Origin: Ascoidea rubescens DSM 1968
Taxonomy: Eukaryota > Ascomycota > Saccharomycetes > Ascoideales > Ascoideaceae
Length of the DNA stretch: 64,000 bases
Assembly (NCBI RefSeq): GCF_001661345.1
Contig: NW_017962934.1
Location: forward strand, 1-64,000
Direction: 5' to 3'
Shown here: piece after piece, positions 36,138 to 44,202 of the stretch
How positions within the stretch are numbered: position 1 is the stretch's first letter
Layout: each line of letters begins with the position of its first letter
The notes under the pieces: model-generated
The model's database searches: none
What the model saw: only the letters and a program-made list of their open reading frames with translations
Told to the model about the DNA's origin: nothing
Made by a program: the position numbers and the translations under genes

Positions 36138-36981
36138 ATGACCGTTTTCTCTTATCATTAACAGCAATCTATTTGATATGATCTTTTTAGTTTTATAACT
36201 ATCATAATTTTACAGTTTATCAGTTTTTTTGTTTTGTTTTACCTAGACGCTTCGAAGTGAAACAAAAACATTATATATCAATAGATTGGTCGAGTTCTAT
36301 TTCTTTAAAATCAATACATGCTGCGACTTAAAAATATTCCTTTTTTTATGAAATAGTGGTTATTATATATTTCCAAAAGAAAAAGTCAAATAATGTTTGA
36401 ACATTATTTATAAATTGGTATATCATGAAATGTGACATTTCCTTCCATTATATATGCAATTTTAACTCACTAGCTTTTAGACATCTTTAGATTAACTAAA
36501 AAAATGATTTCTTTATATCTTTAAAGCTCTTTATGAGTAAATTTATAGGAAATTTGGAGTAATATTACTCTACTTTTGATTTTTTTTTCTGTTTTTGTGA
36601 AAAGTGGAAACTAGACAACCAAAACCTAACGCCACTCCTTTCTATTATTCTGCTTTTTGGCACTCATTCAGACTCCTCTCAACTGGAGGCGTATTCGTAT
36701 GGTAGTGTGAGAAACATATCAAATTTTGTGGCCAAAACATATTTGGTTGGCGGAAGTAACGTATTTGGAGCGGATTTAATTTTAATTGTTTGGTGGTCCA
36801 TTTGAACAGGGTACCTGATCCATATGAAGTCGACAAAGTGATTCATTATGATCTTGACCTATTCACCCATACTAAACCTCATCAATCTAGACAATCATAT
36901 TTTTAATCTCGAAATATTAATTGTTTTATATGCTGTAACAAAATAATCTCTCATAGTGCTTGAATTCAACATAATCAAATT
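36138..36981. other. Intergenic region
   Basis: This is AT-rich sequence between two plus-strand genes. Around 36,650-36,880 it becomes less AT-rich, and short frames on both strands look mildly protein-like without agreeing on one frame. I make no call. Confidence 0.4.
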
Positions 36982-37833
36982 ATGCTGCGAAGTAAACGAA
37001 CTTTTTCCAGTAAGAAAACTAGAACGAACACCAAGTTGATCAAAATCGAAAAAACAAGCTCTTCTAATAATTACAGCTTTAAGCACTTTTCTCGGTTATT
37101 TGTGAATAATAATGTTCCAGATCATTTGAAGAAGCTTTTTGAAGGTAAGTTAGTGTACAATAATCGCTATGAAGCTTCCTCTGATGAAACTGATGAAACT
37201 GATGAAACTGATGAAATTGTGTCTGATAGTGATGATTGTCAGATTGAAATCCCCCGAAAAGCTGAAATAAAGAACATTCAAGCTGGTCATAAAGACAAGT
37301 CAAGCGCTACAGAAAAAAAAACCAATCCAGAAAAGAAGCCAAATGGGATTAAAGTTTTTGATATATTCCGTAATAGAAACTCTTTTACTGTCCATATTTC
37401 AAATCCAAAACATTTGCCCAAACAAACTAATGACTGTTTCTCAAATTTAAATCTGTTTTCAAATGCTGGGTATTTTTCAAATTCTCTAGTACACGAGCTT
37501 GAAAGGCTAAATCAATGCTATTTTAGAAGCTGCTATAGAAATTTTTTTGTTAATACCAATTATTCCACACTAACACCAAACTATAAAATACTACTGTCTA
37601 CAGAAGTAAATGCATTTGCATGGTTTTTGAACGCTGAGCATATAAAAACAGGAAAATCAAAATATTGTTTTTTGATAAAATTTAATCAAGAGAAATTTCT
37701 TCACCCGAGAGTATTTCGATTTCACCTTATTGCAAATAGAACCATTTTTATTGATGACACTGTTTGTTATATACATCAACCCCTTGATGTTTATTTCAAT
37801 TGGAAAGTTGTGCTTAATCCATCCAATTCATAG
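36982..37833 (+). CDS. Unrecognised 283-residue protein with Asp-Glu-Thr repeat
   Basis: The ATG opens a basic, Ser/Lys-rich N-terminus (MLRSKRTFSSKKTRTNTK). It is followed by an acidic patch at about residues 65-83 built from repeated GATGAAACT units (DETDETDET), then a Lys-rich linker. From about 125 onward there is a denser, probably folded region with DIFRNRNSFTVHIS, several Cys and aromatic residues (CYFRSCYRNFF) and a C-terminal block FRFHLIANRTIFIDD. There is no membrane segment. I do not recognise the family. Its 3' end overlaps the converging glycerol kinase gene by 20 bases. A nuclear role would fit the charged N-terminus, but that is a guess. Confidence 0.65.
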   Translation: MLRSKRTFSSKKTRTNTKLIKIEKTSSSNNYSFKHFSRLFVNNNVPDHLKKLFEGKLVYNNRYEASSDETDETDETDEIVSDSDDCQIEIPRKAEIKNIQAGHKDKSSATEKKTNPEKKPNGIKVFDIFRNRNSFTVHISNPKHLPKQTNDCFSNLNLFSNAGYFSNSLVHELERLNQCYFRSCYRNFFVNTNYSTLTPNYKILLSTEVNAFAWFLNAEHIKTGKSKYCFLIKFNQEKFLHPRVFRFHLIANRTIFIDDTVCYIHQPLDVYFNWKVVLNPSNS

Positions 37834-39718
37834 CTCTCTTTACTCCCTTTTCCCATAATTCCCATTCTCTCTGTCTCTGATCTTCACTCATTTGACAGTG
37901 GAACTCTCTTTTTGAATTGGCAGAATTTTTCGACAATGTTTTGGTAGCCTGATTTGTAGCAGATCTGACGTCATCTAAGTCCTTCCATAATCTAAGGGAA
38001 GAATCTTGAAAAGACAAGCCTGCTGCAATTGCCGCACCCAAAGCTGTAGATTCAGAAGTTGTGGACCTTTCAATAACAATTTTGTCACCCAAACAATCTG
38101 CTTGCATTTGCAAAACCTCGTCACTTTTTGACATTCCTCCATCCACTCGTAGCAATGAATTGGTGATAACAGCATTTTCAGCGCTTTTGAAGTCCGCTTG
38201 CATTGAGTTTATAACAGATCGTATTTGCTGGCAAATACCAATAATTGCTGCCTTGCAAATATGTGAGCTATTTGTGTATTGTGTTAGTCCAAAAATTGAT
38301 CCTCTTGCTTTGGGGTCCCAATAAGGAGAGAAAAGTCCAGAGAAACAGGGTACAAAGACAACACCTGCAGTGTCTGCTGCTTGCGAAGCTAACTTTCCAA
38401 TATCGCTTGACTTTTCAATCAATCTTAAGTTATCTCTTAGCCACTGCACAACAGAACCAGCAACAGCCACAGATCCTTCTAATGCATATGTTGGTTGACC
38501 ACTAATCTGTGGAAACCAGTAACCTACTGTTGTCAAAAGTCCATTGCTTGAAATAATCTTTTGTTTTCCGGTGTTATATAAAATAAAACTTCCTGTCCCA
38601 TAAGTGCACTTTGAATTATTTAACTCAAAACATGTCAATCCAACCAAAGATGATGATTGATCACCAATAGAGCCGCAAATCTGCACATTTGATAAGTGTT
38701 TTTCGATTAATTGAGTTGCATCAGTTGAAAGTTTAAAGTGTTTGCTACCAAATTTTTCAAAATTCGGTAATGTGAAAAAACCAAAATTTTCTGAGCAGGA
38801 GGTTATTTTAGGAAAAACAATGTTACGATGATCAATATTCCAGAGCTCAATAAGAGAATTATCGAACATATTGGTTTCCAAATTCATAAACATGGTCCGT
38901 GAAGCATTTGTAACATCTGTCAAATAATTGTGGTCTTTCGTGAAATTGTAAATTAACCACGTATCGATTGTACCGAACATTATTTTGTCAACTGAAGATA
39001 TATCAGTGGTATTGTTATTTTTGCTGGAATTATAGATCTGTTTAACTTGGGGAGCATTATCGATCAACCATTTTAATTTTGAGCTTGAAAAGTATGTAGA
39101 AGGAACCAATCCCGTTTTCTGCTTTAAGTCCAGAAGTTTTTCTGGCCTGCAAGAATTGATAAATGAATCAACAATATGAGATGTTCTAGTGTCAGACCAA
39201 ACAATACCAGAATATAATGGACAGCCAGTATTTCGAGACCAAACAAGAGTGGTCTCTCGCATATTTGTGACTCCAATACCCAAAATCCTAAAGGGCTTTT
39301 GATTTTTGAATTTTGAATTTGAAATCAGATGATTCTTTTTCTCTAATAGTTCAACAACCCTGGATACACATTGCACAACATTTTCTAAAATCTTGATTGG
39401 ATTGATTTCAACCCAACCAGCCTTTGGAAAAATGAGAGTTGGGGCAGCTTTATAATTCATGTTTTGCTCAATTTCAACAAGCGATGATTGCTTAATTTCA
39501 ACACCTTCGGCCGATAAAAATGATTCAAAACCACTGCCTCTCGAAAAATCGGGTTTGAGTTTGATAGCATCAGTAGGCGTGTTTTCATCTTGAGCACAAT
39601 TTGATGAGGTTGAATATTCAATTTGATGATTTGCAATTTCGTTGGCATTGCGGTCAAAGATGATAGCCCTCGTGGAGGTAGTTCCCACATCGATAGAAAG
39701 AATAACAGGAATTGACAT
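37814..39718 (-). CDS. GUT1: Glycerol kinase
   Basis: This 634-residue FGGY-family kinase phosphorylates glycerol with ATP to glycerol-3-phosphate, the first step of cytosolic glycerol use. The N-terminal phosphate loop is SIDVGTTSTRAIIFDRNA at about 8-25. Later come WSDTRTSHIVD, the GTIDTWLIYNFT strand, CTYGTGSFILYNTG, and the C-terminal FGGY signature region RVDGGMSKSDEVLQMQADCLG followed by ESTALGAAIAAG. It is longer than bacterial enzymes (about 500) and nearer to yeast Gut1, owing to insertions near residues 45-90 and 230. The start ATG is clear. It diverges from the aquaglyceroporin gene, and its 3' end overlaps the preceding unknown gene. Confidence 0.95.
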   Translation of the reverse strand: MSIPVILSIDVGTTSTRAIIFDRNANEIANHQIEYSTSSNCAQDENTPTDAIKLKPDFSRGSGFESFLSAEGVEIKQSSLVEIEQNMNYKAAPTLIFPKAGWVEINPIKILENVVQCVSRVVELLEKKNHLISNSKFKNQKPFRILGIGVTNMRETTLVWSRNTGCPLYSGIVWSDTRTSHIVDSFINSCRPEKLLDLKQKTGLVPSTYFSSSKLKWLIDNAPQVKQIYNSSKNNNTTDISSVDKIMFGTIDTWLIYNFTKDHNYLTDVTNASRTMFMNLETNMFDNSLIELWNIDHRNIVFPKITSCSENFGFFTLPNFEKFGSKHFKLSTDATQLIEKHLSNVQICGSIGDQSSSLVGLTCFELNNSKCTYGTGSFILYNTGKQKIISSNGLLTTVGYWFPQISGQPTYALEGSVAVAGSVVQWLRDNLRLIEKSSDIGKLASQAADTAGVVFVPCFSGLFSPYWDPKARGSIFGLTQYTNSSHICKAAIIGICQQIRSVINSMQADFKSAENAVITNSLLRVDGGMSKSDEVLQMQADCLGDKIVIERSTTSESTALGAAIAAGLSFQDSSLRLWKDLDDVRSATNQATKTLSKNSANSKREFHCQMSEDQRQREWELWEKGVKRAMNWMD

Positions 39719-40045
39719 TTTTTAAGAGTGTTGAAATAAAATAAAATGTTATCAGATGAATTGAAATAAGATTGTTGATGTGAAATAAAACCCAGTTCAT
39801 GTGTTTGTGTAGACCAGAGAATAACGACTGAAGTGGCCCTGACAAGATCAAATGAAAAGCAGATATTAGAAACCAGTTACTGATAGATTGTATAGTCTTA
39901 CTATTTCTCCGCAAAATAAATTGCTGTATTTGATATTTATGGTTGCTACCAGGGAGAAAAAAAATTGGGTTCCAAACGCTATTAATATCCAGTGTGGGTT
40001 TTGTGATTCAATTGGGAGTAATATGCTAGAATTCTTGTTCTTGTG
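39719..40045. promoter_or_regulatory. Shared promoter region of glycerol kinase and aquaglyceroporin genes
   Basis: The two start codons face away from each other across 327 bases, so both promoters must lie here. The kinase side has AAATAAAATAAAATG-like A/T runs. I looked for Adr1-type TTGGRG sites and found no clear match. Co-regulation is inferred from the arrangement and the shared substrate only. Confidence 0.5.
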
Positions 40046-41062
40046 ATGTCGCCTAATATTGAGTCTGATTTTGCATCTCTACCAGCAGACATTTCGCAAA
40101 GCAGAAGTTGTACCAGAGAACTAATGGGCGGTATGCAGCCTCTGATGGTGATTGGCATTCAAAGCAGGAGGATAATCAAAGTGGATTTGGAAAACCCTGG
40201 TAAAAAAACACACAGAAACACTATTTATAAAATTAAAGAATGTTTGAAGCCAGAACTTGGTGAGTTTTTGGGCACGATGGTTCTAGTAACATTTGGAGAT
40301 GGAGTGGTAGCTCAAGTTCGACTTTCAAACCAAAATGCTGGCAACTACACTTCCATTGCATTGGGGTGGGCTTCTGCTGTGATGTTGGGATTCGTTGCTA
40401 GTGGAGGAGACCCAGGTCATTTGAATCCAGGCGTGACAATAAGTGCAGCAATATTTAGAAGATTTCGCTGGAAAAGAGTGCCATCTGTGATATTAGCACA
40501 GTTGCTAGGTGGGTTTATCGGTAGCTGTGTGGTATACGCTACATACGTTGGATCAATCAATCAATTTGAAGGTGGACCAGATATAAGAAGCATTTTTGGG
40601 GAGAAGGAAACTGCATCCATATTTTGCACGTTTCCTCAATCGTATTTAACTTGGAGCCAAAAATTCATTTCAGAATTGATTCCAAGCATTTTACTTCAAA
40701 TTGGTATATTTAGTTTGTCAGATTTCCATGGCCATACATCTCCATCAAACACCTGCTTGCCAATCGGTTTATTTATATTGATTCTTGCCATCGGCTCTTC
40801 TTTTGGGTTTCAGACTGGTTACGCTATTAATATGGCAAGAGATTTTGCACCAAGAGTGGCTGCCTCCTTCTTAGGTTATGGAGTGACGATGTTTACAGCA
40901 TATGATCACTATTTTTGGATTCCTATTGTCGCTCCAATAATAGGTTGTATTATTGGAAGTATCATTTACGACACACTTATATATACAGGGGACGATTCTC
41001 GTATCAACCAGAAAGTGTTTGGTGTTACCAAAAAGATGAAAATCAGTTCAACCTATTTTTAA
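40046..41062 (+). CDS. Aquaglyceroporin (MIP family glycerol channel)
   Basis: This 338-residue MIP channel has six membrane segments. A hydrophilic N-terminus of about 65 residues precedes the first helix (GEFLGTMVLVTFGDGVVAQ). The first half-helix carries NPG at about 127-129 where most channels have NPA. The second carries NMA at 262-264, followed by RDFAPR, whose Asp marks the glycerol-permeable subfamily. Altered NPA boxes are known in fungal Fps1 and Yfl054 types, but this protein lacks their long regulatory tails. I use the ATG; the open frame reaches one codon further to a GTG. Glycerol kinase lies divergently next door, so glycerol uptake followed by phosphorylation is the likely joint role. 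Confidence 0.9.
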   Translation: MSPNIESDFASLPADISQSRSCTRELMGGMQPLMVIGIQSRRIIKVDLENPGKKTHRNTIYKIKECLKPELGEFLGTMVLVTFGDGVVAQVRLSNQNAGNYTSIALGWASAVMLGFVASGGDPGHLNPGVTISAAIFRRFRWKRVPSVILAQLLGGFIGSCVVYATYVGSINQFEGGPDIRSIFGEKETASIFCTFPQSYLTWSQKFISELIPSILLQIGIFSLSDFHGHTSPSNTCLPIGLFILILAIGSSFGFQTGYAINMARDFAPRVAASFLGYGVTMFTAYDHYFWIPIVAPIIGCIIGSIIYDTLIYTGDDSRINQKVFGVTKKMKISSTYF

Positions 41063-41526
41063 ATTGGAGCTCACAATTTCATGGTGTGAGTAGCATCTGG
41101 CTGGGGGAAGTTGGTGCTGACGCTGGTGCTGGTGCTGAAGAAGGAGATGGAGCAAGATTTACAGTCAAAGTGAAGCAATTACCCTGTCTACGAAGCTGCC
41201 TTTCTTGAGTCTACCCTTTCTAAGGTGGGTAACGTGACGTCTGGAAAGCTCGTTTCCCCTTGGAAATAAGCCATACTTCCTCTCTATAGTCTTACAATCT
41301 TTTCCTTTAATGTTACACCTAATTACCTTATTCCACCCTGCTATTATCACTTGGAAATAAGGATACGTACAATCAAGTAATCTATATATACTAGCTGAAA
41401 TGTTAATCACGTGTACCGTATCTCAACAGCCTTGTCAAGCTTGCTTTGTAGTTGCTGCTTATCAAGCCTGGTTATTACTTGGTTGTTAAACATTTTTTCG
41501 ACTGGTTATTGGACACTAGTGAGAAA
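41063..41526. promoter_or_regulatory. Upstream region of the first AAA+ gene
   Basis: This 464-base spacer starts with the aquaglyceroporin 3' end and short GCTGGTGCTG repeats near 41,120-41,140. A palindromic CACGTG E-box lies at 41,408-41,413, about 115 bases before the ATG at 41,527. It is the classic site for basic helix-loop-helix factors such as Cbf1 or Pho4. Functional use is inferred from position only. Confidence 0.35.
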
Positions 41527-43995
41527 ATGAATCCTCCCATTAAACACTCAAAAAAACTAACTAATTCGTTCTATACTTCTAGAAAAAAAAATTCACCACT
41601 GATTGTTGAACGCTTGCGAAACGCTTCAAAAAAACGAAAAATAAGTTTGGATCCACCTGAGATTATATGTCTTCTGGAGGATGAGGAAGATGTGGAGGAT
41701 GTAGAGGATCTGGAGGATCTGGAGGATGAGCAAGTGCTAAAAACTAATAGAACCGTAATCCAGTTAAACTCCGATGATCTTAATCTCCAAAACACAGACT
41801 CTCGGAGTAACCCATCTTTTTCCTCTGCTAAAAACTCAAAATCAGAGCAGAGCACTTTTTCCAATGATTTTGAAAGCTCTATAAATGGAGAGCAAACCAT
41901 CATTGATTTAGATTCTGATAATGAGACACCTCAGACAAATGCCAACGATAATGTGATAAATCTTGGATTAAAAACAGCTACTGTCATTAAACCATCAAGT
42001 TCTCTTGAAACCAAGTTGATTAAATCCGAAAACAAGCATAAATCGCATGACAGATTTCACCAGTCAATTTTTATAAATCTTGCAAAAAATTCATCTGAGG
42101 AAAAGCCCTTGCAGAAACAGGCAAAATTCTCCAGGTCTTTCTACTATCAGGGAACTGGTGAGTCTGTTTCAGCTACAAATACGGCTGTTTTGAACATTAC
42201 GTCTGGAAATATAGAGGGACAGCATTTTACAACAAATATTAAAAACCACAACTGTACTAATAGTTGTGATGGTCAAACAAATAAATCCCATAACAATTTC
42301 TGTAATAATTGTGCTCTTCAGGATACAAGTTTGCTAGTTAACCCTAACCAAGATCTTTCCAAAGTTACAAGTGAAAGGAAACCAAAAGTTAATTCAGGTG
42401 GGCGAAATCTCATTGAACTCACAAATAAGGTTCTGTTTGAAGAAAAAACGAATAGTACTAATAATGATGATGAATCAATTCGGCGGTTTTGTCTTTCAAA
42501 TAAGTTTATTAATAAAAACTCACATTTGGCTTTTCTGCGGTCTATTTATCCTACACGCTTTAGTGATTTTTTTGGAAATGATCATCTTGTTCATCCAGTG
42601 TATGGGTTTTTGCCTTGCTTTGCTACTGGGAATATGCTACCCAAATTACTAATTTTCTATGGGGAAGCTAAAAGTGGGAAAACAACATTGATCAATTTTT
42701 TTTTGCGCCAACTATCATCTCAAAAGTTTTTAATTAAATCATATAGTTTGGTTGAAGAGAGAAACGTCTCTCAGATTCGTCGAGAGCTTCGTCAGCTTCT
42801 GGACTTAGTTCAAACACTGAATTATTTGAAAAATAAAAGAATAATTGTATTTTTAGATGATTTTCAAGAATTGCTTGGTATTTCTCGTGATGGCTTTTTA
42901 AAATTGATTGAAAATAAAAAATTTCTCTTAATTTTATGTTTTAATGCAGATCCTTTGTTGTTCATCTCCAAATATTACTTATCATTTGCTTTTATTTTAA
43001 GAATTTCATCTCCGACAGGTGCTGCTTTTTTGGAATTTTTTAGAAAGAATCTCAGCAAAATCACTGACCTCAAAATTAAAGTGAAACTAAATAATATCCA
43101 GAGTAGTGTTATTGGGTCACCAACTAAAGATGGAAGTCAACAGTGCTTTAGCAACGATTCTTTGAAACTAGCATCCAAAACCTGCGGAGAGCACCTATCT
43201 ATAGCCATTTTAGTTTTGAACACAATATTTCTAAATTATGACTTTTTTATGAAATGCAATCAAAACATCTCAACTGAAAATATGAAAACTTTTCTAAGAA
43301 AGCATAAATCTTATATTCTCGACAGTTGCTACCGAAAAGATATCATTACCTTAGATTTACAATCAGCACTCGAGAATGCGATTTTTAGTGATAATAAAAA
43401 TTTAAGCATATATTATTTCTACAAATTGTTAGATTTAAATGTCCAACCTTTGACCATTGCTGGGAACTTGATTAAATTTGCTGGTAAGAGATTTTTACTG
43501 ATTCCTCGTAAAAATAGGTTTAGTGATAATTCTGAAGATCAGCTATTTATGGAACTTTTAGACAAAAAACAACCTACAGAACTGATGGATGTTTCAACAC
43601 AGCAGTCTCCCATAAAGCACAATTTTGGCTTAAATGACAAGGTTGAAAATCCTTGGGGACTTGTGCAATCCGATCCCAGAGAATATTCAGCTTTGACAGC
43701 ATCAGTGGCTGCTTATGATTCCTTTGAAAATCTTGGAATGGATGAAGGATTGCTTTCTATAATACACGGGATTTATATAATGAGTGAAGTTGAGGATAGA
43801 ACAGAGTGTCTTCCTAATTTATATCAAAAGATATCAAATTTGGAACTATTTTCAGCAGAAAACTCGGGTTTGTTGGACGCTGTAGAAAATAACATCAACG
43901 ATATTGTTGTGAACAATATCAAAAATAGGTCTGAGTCATTGATAGCGTATGAAAAGTGCTTTGAGGAGTTTGATCGTTATTTTACTAATCTATAG
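41527..43995 (+). CDS. Diverged Mgs1/WRNIP1/RarA-type AAA+ protein with long N-terminal tail (paralogue 1)
   Basis: This protein has 822 residues. The first 320 or so are disordered. They include an acidic EDEEDVEDVEDLED run (51-64), a possible SUMO-interacting IIDLDS (125-130) and a Cys/His cluster at 243-262. The AAA+ core has a Walker A loop GEAKSGKT (379-386) and a Walker B strand ending FLDD, where Mgs1 has DE. An FLKLIEN stretch matches LLPHVENG of Mgs1. The C-terminal half keeps the RarA/WRNIP1 tetramerisation pattern: LQSALENAIFSDNKNLSIYYFYKLL, matching ALxKSIRGSDxxAALYYLARML, and later VAAYDSFENLGM. The SRC arginine-finger motif is not seen. I start at the ATG rather than a TTG 25 codons upstream. 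Family membership is inferred by eye. Confidence 0.7.
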   Translation: MNPPIKHSKKLTNSFYTSRKKNSPLIVERLRNASKKRKISLDPPEIICLLEDEEDVEDVEDLEDLEDEQVLKTNRTVIQLNSDDLNLQNTDSRSNPSFSSAKNSKSEQSTFSNDFESSINGEQTIIDLDSDNETPQTNANDNVINLGLKTATVIKPSSSLETKLIKSENKHKSHDRFHQSIFINLAKNSSEEKPLQKQAKFSRSFYYQGTGESVSATNTAVLNITSGNIEGQHFTTNIKNHNCTNSCDGQTNKSHNNFCNNCALQDTSLLVNPNQDLSKVTSERKPKVNSGGRNLIELTNKVLFEEKTNSTNNDDESIRRFCLSNKFINKNSHLAFLRSIYPTRFSDFFGNDHLVHPVYGFLPCFATGNMLPKLLIFYGEAKSGKTTLINFFLRQLSSQKFLIKSYSLVEERNVSQIRRELRQLLDLVQTLNYLKNKRIIVFLDDFQELLGISRDGFLKLIENKKFLLILCFNADPLLFISKYYLSFAFILRISSPTGAAFLEFFRKNLSKITDLKIKVKLNNIQSSVIGSPTKDGSQQCFSNDSLKLASKTCGEHLSIAILVLNTIFLNYDFFMKCNQNISTENMKTFLRKHKSYILDSCYRKDIITLDLQSALENAIFSDNKNLSIYYFYKLLDLNVQPLTIAGNLIKFAGKRFLLIPRKNRFSDNSEDQLFMELLDKKQPTELMDVSTQQSPIKHNFGLNDKVENPWGLVQSDPREYSALTASVAAYDSFENLGMDEGLLSIIHGIYIMSEVEDRTECLPNLYQKISNLELFSAENSGLLDAVENNINDIVVNNIKNRSESLIAYEKCFEEFDRYFTNL

Positions 43996-44202
43996 GTAAT
44001 TGAGCAGAGTGAGTGAGTTACACAACTCACTCTGAGTTTCGTATCTTTCTTTCTGTTTCTCAGTAACTTGGGTTTGCTTGGGGTCAATTTGGGGATAGCG
44101 CCTAACACGGAGAAGGCAAAACTGAATCTCCAAAAATCCAGCGTCTTGAGAAACAGAGAACACACCACCACACAAAAGAAAGTGCTGTGCTTGCTGTCTC
44201 CA

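Noticed and set aside
36645-36880. Mildly protein-like short frames between the SIS gene and the unknown gene
   Set aside because: Frames on both strands compete, none exceeds about 65 codons, and none shows a motif.
41452-41526. Longer N-terminus for AAA+ paralogue 1 starting at TTG
   Set aside because: The extension begins at TTG and has no ATG. The first ATG at 41,527 opens a natural basic, Ser-rich tail. The same reasoning applies to paralogue 2 (44,068), the SWIM gene (51,008), the Vid30-like gene (21,067) and the aquaglyceroporin (GTG at 40,043).
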